DNA from: Streptomyces kronopolitis
Lineage (GTDB): Bacteria; Actinomycetota; Actinomycetes; Streptomycetales; Streptomycetaceae
Length of the DNA: 64,000 nt
Reading direction: 5' to 3'
Assembly: GCF_014646275.1 (NCBI RefSeq)
Contig: NZ_BMND01000031.1
Span: forward strand, 1-64,000
Shown one piece after another: positions 44,561 to 52,832 of the stretch; within the stretch, counting starts at the first letter, position 1, and each line of letters begins with the position of its first letter. The translations under genes were made by a program, and so were the position numbers. The notes under the pieces are model-generated. The model did no database searches. It was given only the letters and a program-made list of their open reading frames with translations, and was not told the DNA's origin.

Positions 44561-45895
44561 ATGACGGCCGCAGCAAGGGTGAGGGCGTCCATAGTCACGG
44601 CTGCCATCGCGACGGCCGTCGCGATGGCAGCGCTGGCCGGCTGCTCCACGGCGATACGGAACGGGCCGCCCCCGGGCACCAGGAAGGGCCGGGCGGTCCC
44701 CAAGGAGCCCACCCGCCCGCTCCGGCTGATCGGCGACGGCTCCACCGCGTACACCGGCGCACAGCCCCACCAGCCCAGCCCGCACCGCATCGCCCTGGGG
44801 AAGCGCCCCCCGCAGTTCGTGGTGTTCTCCTGGGACGGCGCCGGGGAGGACGGCCAGAAGCTGTTCTCGCACTTCCGCGCGGTCGGCAAGAAATACGGCG
44901 CGGCCATGACGTACTTCCTCAGCGGCGTCTACATGCTCCCCGGTGACCGCAGGGAGCTGTACGAGCCGCCCCGGCACAAGGCCGGCGCCTCGGACATCGG
45001 CTTCAACGACATCCAGGGCGTCAGGAACACCGTGGCCCAGATGCGCGCCGCCTGGCTGGAGGGCAATGAGATCGGCACCCACTTCAACGGCCACTTCTGC
45101 GGCCCGCGCGGCGGTGTCGGTACCTGGTCGCCGAACGAATGGGTCAGCGAGATCGAGCAGGCCGAGGCGTTCGTGCAGCACTGGAAGACCAACGCGGGCC
45201 TGGCCGCCGAACCGCCGCTGCCGTTCGACTACTCCCGGGAGCTGGTCGGCGGCCGCGCGCCCTGTCTGGAGGGCCAGCGCAACCTGATCACCGCGGCCAA
45301 GGAGATGGGCTTCCGCTACGACGCCAGCTCCGTGGGCGGCCGGCAGACCTGGCCGCGGCGGATCGACGGCATCTGGGACTTCCCGCTACAGCAGATCCCG
45401 TTCCCCGGGCGGAGCCACGAGACGCTCTCGATGGACTACAACTTCCTCGCCAATCAGTCCGGCACCACGGAGGGCGACCCGCGGATGCACGCCACATGGG
45501 GCCGGCAGATGCGCGACGGCCTGCTCGCGGCCTTCGACCGCGCCTACCGCGGCAACCGCGCCCCGCTGTTCATCGGCAACCACTTCGAGTCCTGGAACGG
45601 CGGCACGTACATGAAGGCCGTGGAGCAGGCCATCAAGGAGATCTGCCCCCGCAAGGGAGTCCGGTGCGTCAGCTTCAAGCAGCTCACCGACTGGCTGGAC
45701 GCCCAGGATCCGCAGGTGCTGGCGAAGCTGCGGGCGCTGCCGGTGGGCCGGGCGCCGGACGGCGGGTGGGCGGCGTACCTCTCCGGCGCCTCCCCGGGGC
45801 CGTCCGCACCGGCTCCGTCCGCCCCCACTGGCAAACCGGCCGAGCCGCCCGCGCCCGCCCACGCCGCGTGGCGGGTCAGGCCGGCTGTGGGGTAG
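44561..45895 (+). CDS. polysaccharide deacetylase family lipoprotein
   Basis: 444 residues. Signal peptide with lipobox (MAALAGC), so probably anchored to the outer face of the membrane. NodB-like domain: VVFSWDGAGEDG (metal Asp in a divergent motif 1), GNEIGTHFNGHFCG (H-x3-H motif 2), and GRRSHETLS further on. The domain is longer than chitooligosaccharide deacetylases and has a Pro/Ala-rich C-terminus. Likely trims or binds cell-wall or extracellular glycan. ATG 44561 is chosen; an ATG 12 nt upstream is possible. Overlaps the ATPase gene tail-to-tail by 20 nt. Confidence 0.85.
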   Translation: MTAAARVRASIVTAAIATAVAMAALAGCSTAIRNGPPPGTRKGRAVPKEPTRPLRLIGDGSTAYTGAQPHQPSPHRIALGKRPPQFVVFSWDGAGEDGQKLFSHFRAVGKKYGAAMTYFLSGVYMLPGDRRELYEPPRHKAGASDIGFNDIQGVRNTVAQMRAAWLEGNEIGTHFNGHFCGPRGGVGTWSPNEWVSEIEQAEAFVQHWKTNAGLAAEPPLPFDYSRELVGGRAPCLEGQRNLITAAKEMGFRYDASSVGGRQTWPRRIDGIWDFPLQQIPFPGRSHETLSMDYNFLANQSGTTEGDPRMHATWGRQMRDGLLAAFDRAYRGNRAPLFIGNHFESWNGGTYMKAVEQAIKEICPRKGVRCVSFKQLTDWLDAQDPQVLAKLRALPVGRAPDGGWAAYLSGASPGPSAPAPSAPTGKPAEPPAPAHAAWRVRPAVG

Positions 45896-46862
45896 CCGCT
45901 CCCTCGAAGAGCACGAAGGCGGGGTCGACCTGAGCCGCCAGGTCGACCCCGGTCTTCGCATTGCCCCAGCTCTCCGCGTTCTTCAGGTGGAAGTGCACCA
46001 TCTGGCGCGTATAGCGCTCCCAGTCCCGGTCCGCGTAGGCGGCGTCGGCCGTGTCGTGCAGCGTCCGCAGGGCGGCGCGGTTGGCCTCCTCCAGCTGGGC
46101 GAAGCGGGCCGGGCGGCCCTTCTCCATGGCGCGCACCCAGTCGGAGTGGCCCACGGTCACCAGCAGGTCGTCGCCCACCTCGTCGCGCAGGAACGCCAGA
46201 TCCTCGGGGCCCTGCACCTTGTTGCCCACGACCTTCAGGGGCACCCCGAAGTCCCGGGCGTACTCGCTGTACTGGCGGTAGACGGCGACGCCCTTCCGGG
46301 TGGGCTCGGCGACCAGGAAGGTCATGTCGAAGCGGGTGAACATCCCGGAGGCGAAGGAGTCGGAACCGGCCGTCATGTCGACGACGACGTACTCCCCGCG
46401 CCCGTCCACCAGGTGGTTCAGGCACAGCTCCACCGCGCCGACCTTCGAGTGGTAGCAGGCCACCCCCAGGTCGGACTCGGTGAACGGGCCCGTCGCCATC
46501 AGCCGCACGGCGCTGTCGTCGAGCTCCACCGGCCGGGCGCACGCGGCGTAGACGGGGTTGGCCTCGCCCACCCGCAGCAGCCGCGAGCCCTCACCGGGCG
46601 GGGTGGTCTTGATCATGGATTCGGAGGACGGGATCCGGGGGTTGCTGCCGCGGAGGTAGTCCTTGATCAGCGGGAGGTGGGCGCCCATCGCGGGGAGCGC
46701 GGCGGCCTCCGCCTCGTCGAGTCCGAGGGCGGCGCCCAGATGCTGGTTGATGTCGGCGTCCACCGCGATCACGGGGACCCGGGACGCGGCGAGATGCCGG
46801 ATGAACAGGGAGGACAGGGTGGTCTTGCCGCTGCCGCCCTTGCCTACGAAAGCGATCTTCAT
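45876..46862 (-). CDS. CooC/MinD-like ATP-binding protein
   Basis: 328 residues. Deviant Walker A MKIAFVGKGGSGKTTLSSLF (signature Lys), VIAVDADINQHLGAAL, and VVVDMTAGSDSFASG (Walker A prime-type region). CooC-type members insert nickel or regulate metalloenzymes; other relatives are plasmid-like partitioners. No metal enzyme is nearby. ATG 46862 (a GTG two codons earlier is possible). Divergent from the Fic-motif gene. Confidence 0.85.
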   Translation of the reverse strand: MKIAFVGKGGSGKTTLSSLFIRHLAASRVPVIAVDADINQHLGAALGLDEAEAAALPAMGAHLPLIKDYLRGSNPRIPSSESMIKTTPPGEGSRLLRVGEANPVYAACARPVELDDSAVRLMATGPFTESDLGVACYHSKVGAVELCLNHLVDGRGEYVVVDMTAGSDSFASGMFTRFDMTFLVAEPTRKGVAVYRQYSEYARDFGVPLKVVGNKVQGPEDLAFLRDEVGDDLLVTVGHSDWVRAMEKGRPARFAQLEEANRAALRTLHDTADAAYADRDWERYTRQMVHFHLKNAESWGNAKTGVDLAAQVDPAFVLFEGAATPQPA

Positions 46863-46963
46863 GTTCACCAAGGGTAATCTTGGCATGGCCCTGAGTGAGA
46901 GAGCCGCGTGAGGAAGACCACTCCTTCGAGGGGTGCGGCCCGGTGGTGCGTAGGGTCGTGGTC

Positions 46964-47821
46964 ATGGCTGGAATCTCCCGGGGAACCTCCCCCGCACCCC
47001 CCCGAGCGAGCGACGACCCGCTCGCGACCCTGGCCTCGCTCCCGGGCGTCGCCGACTCCGTGGAATCGGTGCGCAAGGGCGTGGACCGCGTCTACGGGCA
47101 CCGGGTCATGCGACGCCGCAGCAACGAGGTCACCTCCGAGGCGGCACTGCGCGGAGCGCGTGGTTCCGCTGCCCTCTCGGGAGCCGACTGGGCGCTCGAA
47201 GAGGTCCGTCGCCGCACCGACTTCGGCGTCGACGGCGAGCCGCGGACGGTCGGCGCGGCCCTGCGGCTGACGGCCGAGTCCGGCCAGCTGCTCAGCGTGT
47301 GGCGGCAGTCCCCCCTGCGGGTGCTGGCGCGGCTCCATCTGGTGGCGGCCGGCGGCGAGTCGGCCGACGAGACGGTGGGGCGGCCCCGGCTGGCCGGCGA
47401 ACCGGTGGACGAACCGCTCGTAGAACTGCCGCTGCCGGACTCCGACGAGGTCGCCGGACGGCTCGACGGGCTGTCGCGGATGCTGCTCGCCGGCACCCGG
47501 GCGCCCGCCCTGGTGACCGCGGCGGTGGTGCACGGCGAACTGCTCGCGCTGCGGCCGTTCGTCTCCTGCAACGGGCTGATCGCCCGCGCCGCGGAGCGGA
47601 TCGTTCTGGTCGGGAGCGGGCTGGACCCGAAGTCGATCTGCCCCGCCGAGGTCGGACACGCCGAGCTGGGCCGCGCGGCGTATGTCGCCGCCCTGGAGGG
47701 CTACGTCTCGGGCACCCCGGAGGGCGTCGCTGCGTGGATCGCGCACTGCGGACGGGCCGTGGAACTCGGCGTCCGGGAGAGCACCGCGGTCTGCGAGGCG
47801 CTGCAGCGCGGCGCGGCATAA
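46964..47821 (+). CDS. conserved hypothetical protein with degenerate Fic-like motif
   Basis: 285 residues, soluble. The segment HGELLALRPFVSCNGLIARAAERIVL resembles a Fic core (HxFxxGNGRxxR) with His to Arg, Gly to Cys and Arg to Leu, keeping Pro-Phe, Asn-Gly and the last Arg. It is sometimes annotated as an oxidoreductase in Streptomyces. AMPylation activity would be doubtful without His. ATG 46964 has no strong ribosome binding site. It shares a short promoter region with the ATPase. Confidence 0.75.
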   Translation: MAGISRGTSPAPPRASDDPLATLASLPGVADSVESVRKGVDRVYGHRVMRRRSNEVTSEAALRGARGSAALSGADWALEEVRRRTDFGVDGEPRTVGAALRLTAESGQLLSVWRQSPLRVLARLHLVAAGGESADETVGRPRLAGEPVDEPLVELPLPDSDEVAGRLDGLSRMLLAGTRAPALVTAAVVHGELLALRPFVSCNGLIARAAERIVLVGSGLDPKSICPAEVGHAELGRAAYVAALEGYVSGTPEGVAAWIAHCGRAVELGVRESTAVCEALQRGAA

Positions 47822-47897
47822 CGAGGGCGGACGGAAAAGTCCGGGCCGGTGCCCGGGAATTCCGGAAGCGTTGCCTCATTCGTCCCTGAACAGGGTT

Positions 47898-47926
47898 GCG
47901 GCGGTACCAATGGGTGGTACCGCCGC
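47898..47926. terminator. stem-loop downstream of the Fic-motif gene
   Basis: GCGGCGGTACCA, 5-nt loop, TGGTACCGCCGC: perfect 12-bp stem. It may end the upstream gene (+ strand) or end a minus-strand RNA coming from 48.1 kb. Confidence 0.7.
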
Positions 47927-47963
47927 TGGCATGTCCGCCGGGTTACCATGCGTGCTCGAAAAT

Positions 47964-48072
47964 GTGCCCATCAGGTCGGAATCTTCGTCCGGTTACCTGG
48001 TGCGGCTGGCCCGTAATCGACGGGTCGGCGTCGCGTGGGTGCCTGGCTTTCATGCATCGGTCCGTGGGCCAC
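47964..48072. ncRNA. structured RNA candidate (6S-like locus)
   Basis: No protein gene fits here, but the sequence folds well: GTGCCCA (47964-47970) pairs with TGGGCCAC (48065-48072). This encloses a hairpin CAGGT-CGGA...TCCG-ACCTG (47972-47999) and a hairpin CCCGT-AATCG-ACGGG (48010-48024). In S. coelicolor I recall the 6S-like RNA scr3559 in the gap between the orthologues of the two flanking genes. Strand and ends are uncertain. Confidence 0.45.
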
Positions 48073-48187
48073 TTCCTGCGTTAAAGGCGTTCCTCTCGGA
48101 TGTCCTTGGTCTCGCGGGCCGTTAAGTCCTTTGTACTCCTCGGGTGAGTCAAGCGGAACCCTGCTTCGCAGATCTTTACGTTTGACG

Positions 48188-49093
48188 TCAAACGCGCTCG
48201 GCGCGGGCCAGCGGACCTCGGGCAATGGAGGCGAGACGGGGCTTTGTGGATTTCCGGCGGCTGGTGTACCAGACAAGCGTCGCGGTGGCGACGGCCGCGC
48301 CCGCCGCGGCCATGACGGCGAGCGCCGGCCGGGAGGGCATCGACAGCGACGGCAGCCGCTGCTTGAGCGGGACCGGGCGGTGGAAGGAGAGAACCGGCCA
48401 GCCGCGCGCGGTCGCCTCGCGGCGCAGCGCCCGGTCCGGATTGACCGCACACGGGTGGCCGACCGCCGAGAGCATCGGGACATCGGTCGCCGAATCGCTG
48501 TACGCATAACAGCGCGCGAGGTCGTAGCCCTCGGATTCGGCGAGTTCCCGGACGGCCTCCGCCTTGGTCGGGCCATAGGCGTAATACTCCACCTCGCCGG
48601 TGAAGCGGCCGTCCTCGCCGACGACCATGCGGGTGGCCACCACCCGGTCCGCGCCCAGGAGTTCACCGATCGGTTCGACGACCTCGGCGCCCGAGGTGGA
48701 CACGATCACGACATCCCGGCCCGCGGCGTGGTGCTCCTCGATGAGCGAGGCCGCCTCGTCGTAAATGATGGGGTCGATCAGATCGTGCAGTGTCTCGGCG
48801 ACGATCTCCCGCACCTGTGCCACGTCCCAGCCGCGGCACAGGGAGGAGAGATACTCCCGCATTCGCTCCATCTGATCGTGGTCGGCGCCGCCCGCCAGGA
48901 ACACGAACTGGGCGTACGCGGTGCGCAGTACGGCCCGCCGATTGATCAGGCCGCCTTGGTAGAACGACTTGCTGAAGGTCAGCGTGCTCGACTTTGCAAT
49001 GACGGTCTTGTCCAAGTCGAAGAACGCGGCAGTACGGGGACTCGAGTGAGGCACGGAGTGGTTTTCCACGGGGCGAGCATAGGCGCCCACCAT
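48188..49093 (-). CDS. HAD-IB family phosphatase
   Basis: 301 residues. HAD motifs: AAFFDLDKTVIA (motif I DxDxT), VIVSTSGAEVVEP (II), KAEAVREL (III Lys) and YAYSDSATDVPML (IV). A C-terminal membrane helix (ALAVMAAAGAAVATATLVWY) plus a basic tail anchors it. SerB-like fold, substrate unknown; mycobacterial Rv3661 is the syntenic relative. ATG 49093 is preferred over upstream starts. Ends beside a 16-bp perfect palindrome (48179-48194). Confidence 0.9.
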   Translation of the reverse strand: MVGAYARPVENHSVPHSSPRTAAFFDLDKTVIAKSSTLTFSKSFYQGGLINRRAVLRTAYAQFVFLAGGADHDQMERMREYLSSLCRGWDVAQVREIVAETLHDLIDPIIYDEAASLIEEHHAAGRDVVIVSTSGAEVVEPIGELLGADRVVATRMVVGEDGRFTGEVEYYAYGPTKAEAVRELAESEGYDLARCYAYSDSATDVPMLSAVGHPCAVNPDRALRREATARGWPVLSFHRPVPLKQRLPSLSMPSRPALAVMAAAGAAVATATLVWYTSRRKSTKPRLASIARGPLARAERV

Positions 49094-49184
49094 TCGGCGT
49101 AAGGTGTGGCGCGTGGGTTTGCCTGAGAAGGCTCTCGGGTACACCATGGAAGTCACGGATCGTTCGCGACCGTGCTAACCCGGT

Positions 49185-49250
49185 CCGGCTCCTCCCCCCC
49201 CGAGTCGGCCGTGGGGACGACCCCCGCTCTCCCCCCCGGCGGGGGTCGTC
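49185..49250 (+). ncRNA. 6C RNA
   Basis: Two adjacent hairpins with cytosine-rich loops, the defining feature of the actinobacterial 6C RNA. The first pairs CCGGCTC (49185-49191) with GAGTCGG (49202-49208) around a loop containing eight Cs. The second pairs GACGACCCCCGC (49216-49227) with GCGGGGGTCGTC (49239-49250) around TCT plus seven Cs. It lies between the HAD gene and ssd, the same position and the same strand relative to ssd as the M. tuberculosis 6C sRNA (B11). A 10-codon ORF (MEVTDRSRPC) at 49147 precedes it. Exact ends are not determinable. Confidence 0.8.
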
Positions 49251-49551
49251 GCATGTCCGGACGCATTTCTCGTCATCGGACGCAGATCCACTTCTCTTCC
49301 GGCGCCGTGCGGCGGCCTGGGCCATGACGCCCCTGATTCCTCACACACCGTAGTTGCCGGGATGCTCTGCGGAACACCCATCGGGCACCCGGAAGCGGCC
49401 GTTCCTCGCCGGAATAGGTGACAGGGATATTCACAGCCGGGGCGGTGTCCACAGATTTTCTTCAAGATCCACAAGATTTTCCCGATCGCTGCACGGTGAA
49501 TGTCCGCGAGTTCGCCGATGTGCGAGCCGCGTAGCGATAGGGGGACGGAAC
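49251..49551 (+). promoter_or_regulatory. upstream region of ssd
   Basis: 301 nt without a gene, relatively AT-rich near 49440-49500. Contains the ssd promoter and a good GGGGACGGAAC ribosome binding site before GTG 49552. Confidence 0.4.
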
Positions 49552-50736
49552 GTGGCCGGATTCAAGCCATCGGAACAACCGGTGGGAAGCGGCGGCGAGC
49601 TGGGCGGGCCGCTGATCGTCACCGAGGACGAGAAACTCCTCGACGATCTTGTGCGGCTGTGTGCGGCGGCCGGGGCACTGCCCGAAGTGGCGCACGGGCT
49701 GCCGGCCCGCAAAGGGGAGTGGGAGGCACCGCCCCTGGTGATCGTCGGCGTGGACTGCTCCCACCGCCTGCGCGGTGCCCCACGCAGGGCGGGCGTCCTG
49801 CTGGCGGGCCGCGACGAGGACGATCCGGACCTGTGGCGCCGAGCCGTCGCCCTCGGGGCGGAGCGCGTGCTCGCGCTGCCCGACGGCGAGCGCTGGCTGG
49901 TCGACCGGATCGCCGACGCCGTCGAGGGCGTCGGGCCGCCGGCCCTGACCGTCGGCGTCATCGGCGGCCGCGGCGGCGCCGGGGCGAGCACCCTGGCCGG
50001 TGCGCTTGCCCTCACCGCGGCCCGGACCGGCCGGCGCACCCTGCTCGTCGACGGGGATCCGCTGGGCGGCGGGCTGGACGTCCTGCTGGGCGGGGAGAAG
50101 GAAAAGGGCCTGCGCTGGCCCGCCTTCGCCGAATCGCGCGGCCGGGTGGCCTGCGGCGCCCTGGCCGAGTCGCTGCCGCGACTGCACTCGCTGCGGGTCC
50201 TCAGCTGGGACCGGGACTCCGATGTCGTCATCCCGCCGCCGGCCATGCGCGCGGTCATGGCGGCGGCGCGCCGGCGCGGCGGGGTCGTGGTGGTGGACCT
50301 GCCGCGCAGGGTCGACGAGGCGGCCGCGGAGGCCCTGGCCCAGGTGGACATGGGACTGCTGCTCGTCCCCACGGAGCTGCGCGCGGTCGCGGCCGCCCAG
50401 CGGGTGGCCTCCGGCGTGCAGCGGGTGCTCGGCGATGTGCGGGTGGTGGCCTGCGAAGCCCCCGGACGCCACGGGAACGGCCTGCCACCGGACGAGATCG
50501 CCCGACTGATGGGGCTGCCGCTGGCCGGTGAAGTGCCGTGGGAGGCGGGGCTGTCGGCGGATCTCGCCCGCGGGGTGCCGCCGGGGGCGCAGCCGCGCGG
50601 TCCGCTGGCGCGGTTCTGCGCGGGGTTCTGGGAACGGGTGGCGGAGAGCGGGGACGGCGGCGGCCCGGGCGGCGGCCCGGGCGGCGGTCCCGGGCCGGAG
50701 CGGGCGCCGGCGCCCTGCGACGGGGGCCGGGCATGA
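49552..50736 (+). CDS. ssd: septum site-determining protein Ssd (CpaE/TadZ-like)
   Basis: 394 residues. N-terminal receiver-like domain (about 20-110) and a MinD/ParA-type ATPase with GVIGGRGGAGASTLAGAL (deviant Walker A in which Thr replaces Lys-Thr: GGAGASTL) and LLVDGDPLGGGLD. This is the Ssd/CpaE-like actinobacterial protein (Rv3660c), which positions Tad pili and affects septation. The C-terminus has a GGGPGGGPGG run. Coupled to the CpaF gene by ATGA. Confidence 0.9.
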   Translation: MAGFKPSEQPVGSGGELGGPLIVTEDEKLLDDLVRLCAAAGALPEVAHGLPARKGEWEAPPLVIVGVDCSHRLRGAPRRAGVLLAGRDEDDPDLWRRAVALGAERVLALPDGERWLVDRIADAVEGVGPPALTVGVIGGRGGAGASTLAGALALTAARTGRRTLLVDGDPLGGGLDVLLGGEKEKGLRWPAFAESRGRVACGALAESLPRLHSLRVLSWDRDSDVVIPPPAMRAVMAAARRRGGVVVVDLPRRVDEAAAEALAQVDMGLLLVPTELRAVAAAQRVASGVQRVLGDVRVVACEAPGRHGNGLPPDEIARLMGLPLAGEVPWEAGLSADLARGVPPGAQPRGPLARFCAGFWERVAESGDGGGPGGGPGGGPGPERAPAPCDGGRA

Positions 50737-51899
50737 GCCAGAACCAGGACCTGCTGGAGGCGGTACGCCGGCGGCTCGCGGCGGACGGGGCGGAGCCGAC
50801 GCCGGCGCGGGTGGCGCTGGCGCTGCGCGAGCAGGGGCGGCTCCTGGGGGACGCCGAGGTGCTGGGCGTGGTGGCCGTGCTGCGCTCGGAGATGGTGGGC
50901 AGCGGCCCACTGGAGCCGCTGCTGGCCGCGCCCGATGTCACGGACGTCCTGGTCACGGCGCCGGACGAGGTGTGGGTCGACCGCGGCGGCGGACTGGAGC
51001 GCACGGACGTCCGCTTCCGGGACGCGGCGGAGGTGCGCAGACTCGCCCAGCGGCTGGCGGCCGTGGCGGGCCGGCGGCTGGACGACGCGCGGCCATGGGT
51101 GGATGCCCGGCTGCCGGACGGCACCCGGCTGCACGCCGTGCTGCCCCCGGTGGCGGTGGCCGGGACCTGCCTGTCCCTGCGGGTGCTGCGGCCACGGGCC
51201 TTCGGCCTCGCGGACCTGGTGGCGGCCGGCACGGTCCCGCCGGGCGGCGACCGGCTGCTCCGAGCGCTCCTGGCGGCCCGGCTGTCCTTTCTGATCAGCG
51301 GAGGGACGGGGGCCGGCAAGACCACCTTGCTCAGCACCCTCCTCGGCCTGGTCGGCCCGGACGAACGGATCGTCCTGGCCGAGGACTCGGCGGAGCTGCG
51401 TCCCGACCACCCCCATGTGGTGCGCCTGGAGACCCGGCCCGCCAATCAGGAGGGCGTCGGCCGGGTGACGCTGCGGGACCTCGTACGGCAGGCGCTGCGG
51501 ATGCGCCCCGACCGGCTGGTGGTCGGCGAGGTGCGCGGCCCCGAGGTCACGGACCTGCTGGCGGCCCTCAACACGGGGCACGAGGGCGGCTGCGGCACGG
51601 TCCACGCCAACGCCGCGGCCGACGTCCCGGCGCGCCTGGAGGCCCTCGGCTCGACCGCGGGCCTGGACCGTGCCGCGCTGCACAGCCAGTTGGCGGCCGG
51701 GGTCTCCGTCGTCCTGCATGTCGTGCGGGACCGGGGCGGCCGGCGCCGGATCGCCGAGATCCATGTCCTGGAGCGGGATCGCGACGGCTTCGTGGTGACC
51801 GTACCGGCCGCCGTCCGCAGCCCCGCCGGGTTCCAGGAGGCCCCCGGCTGGGGGCGGTTGATGGGGCTGTGCGAGCGGGGCGGGGGCGGGTTCCGGTGA
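50733..51899 (+). CDS. TadA/CpaF family secretion ATPase
   Basis: 388 residues, CpaF-type PilT/VirB11 ATPase. Walker A ISGGTGAGKTTLLSTLL, Asp box IVLAEDSAELRP, Walker B LVVGEVRGPEVTDLL and His box GHEGGCGTVHANAA. Powers assembly of Flp-type pili or pseudopili. ATG 50733 overlaps ssd, GTGA overlaps the next gene. Confidence 0.95.
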   Translation: MSQNQDLLEAVRRRLAADGAEPTPARVALALREQGRLLGDAEVLGVVAVLRSEMVGSGPLEPLLAAPDVTDVLVTAPDEVWVDRGGGLERTDVRFRDAAEVRRLAQRLAAVAGRRLDDARPWVDARLPDGTRLHAVLPPVAVAGTCLSLRVLRPRAFGLADLVAAGTVPPGGDRLLRALLAARLSFLISGGTGAGKTTLLSTLLGLVGPDERIVLAEDSAELRPDHPHVVRLETRPANQEGVGRVTLRDLVRQALRMRPDRLVVGEVRGPEVTDLLAALNTGHEGGCGTVHANAAADVPARLEALGSTAGLDRAALHSQLAAGVSVVLHVVRDRGGRRRIAEIHVLERDRDGFVVTVPAAVRSPAGFQEAPGWGRLMGLCERGGGGFR

Positions 51900-52819
51900 G
51901 CGCGGCCGGCGGGGCGGCGCTGATGGCCGCGGCGCTCTGCGCGGGAGCCGCGGGCCGGCTGGCCGGGGGACGGCCGGACGACGTACGGCGGCGGGCCCGG
52001 GCGCTGTTCGGGGCGCCCGGGGAGAGGGACGCGGCAGTGGGGTGGCGGGCCCGGCTGCGGGGCCAGGAGGTGCGGACGTGGTGCGCAGAGCGGGTGGTCG
52101 AGGGAGACGCAGGGCGGCGGTGGCGCCTGGGGCCCCTGGGGGACGTCGGGCGGGAGCTGTGGTGTCTGCCGGCCGGGCTGGTGCTGGGGGTGCTGGGCGG
52201 GTCCGTGCTTCCGCCGCTGGCTTCCGTGGCGGCGGCGTTCCTGGTCAGGCGGTGGCTGGTCGCCCGTGGAGCGGTGCAGGCGCGCGACCGGCGGGCCGCC
52301 GCGGTGATCACGCTGTGCGCGGCGGTGGCGGGGGAGCTGCGGGCCGGGCGGCAGCCCGCCCAGGCCCTGCTCGCCGCGGGTGCTCCGGGGCTGGGAGCGG
52401 CGGGTTCGGACGTGACCGCCGCGGCGCGGTACGGCGGGGATGTCCCCCGGGCGTTGCGTGCGGCGGGACGGCTGCCGGGGGCCGAGGGGCTGACCGGGAT
52501 GGCCGCGTGCTGGCAGGTGGCGGTGGAGGGCGGCGCGGGACTGGCCTGCGGACTGGAGCGGATCGCCTCCGGCCTGCGTGCCCAGCGCGAGCAACGCGAC
52601 GAGCTGCGGGCGCAGTTGGCGGGGCCCCGGGCCACCGCGCTGATGCTCGCCCTGTTGCCCGTCGGCGGACTCCTGATGGGCAGCGCACTCGGCGCCGACC
52701 CGCTGCGGGTGCTGCTGCACACCCCTGCCGGGTGGGGCTGTCTGGTGATCGGCGGCCTCCTGGAATGGGGCGGAGTGGTCTGGACGGCCCGGATCGTCGC
52801 GGCCGCGGAAGGGGCTTGA
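51896..52819 (+). CDS. type II secretion system F family protein (TadB-like)
   Basis: 307 residues. T2SSF inner-membrane platform protein: two central helices (LPAGLVLGVLGGSVLPPLAS, LASVAAAFLVRRWLV), then a cytoplasmic T2SSF domain with helices near the end (ALMLALLPVGGLLMGSALG, WGCLVIGGLLEW). The N-terminal 50 residues are less conserved. GTG 51896 overlaps the ATPase stop. Confidence 0.88.
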   Translation: MSAAGGAALMAAALCAGAAGRLAGGRPDDVRRRARALFGAPGERDAAVGWRARLRGQEVRTWCAERVVEGDAGRRWRLGPLGDVGRELWCLPAGLVLGVLGGSVLPPLASVAAAFLVRRWLVARGAVQARDRRAAAVITLCAAVAGELRAGRQPAQALLAAGAPGLGAAGSDVTAAARYGGDVPRALRAAGRLPGAEGLTGMAACWQVAVEGGAGLACGLERIASGLRAQREQRDELRAQLAGPRATALMLALLPVGGLLMGSALGADPLRVLLHTPAGWGCLVIGGLLEWGGVVWTARIVAAAEGA

Positions 52820-52832
52820 GGAGGGGGTGGAG

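Noticed and set aside
47896..48084. 62-codon plus-strand ORF in the ncRNA region
   Set aside because: It crosses well-formed hairpins, has Cys/Trp-rich non-typical composition and no good start signal.
49431..51764. 777-codon minus-strand frame opposite ssd and cpaF
   Set aside because: Antisense shadow; Arg/Pro/Ser-rich, no family resemblance.
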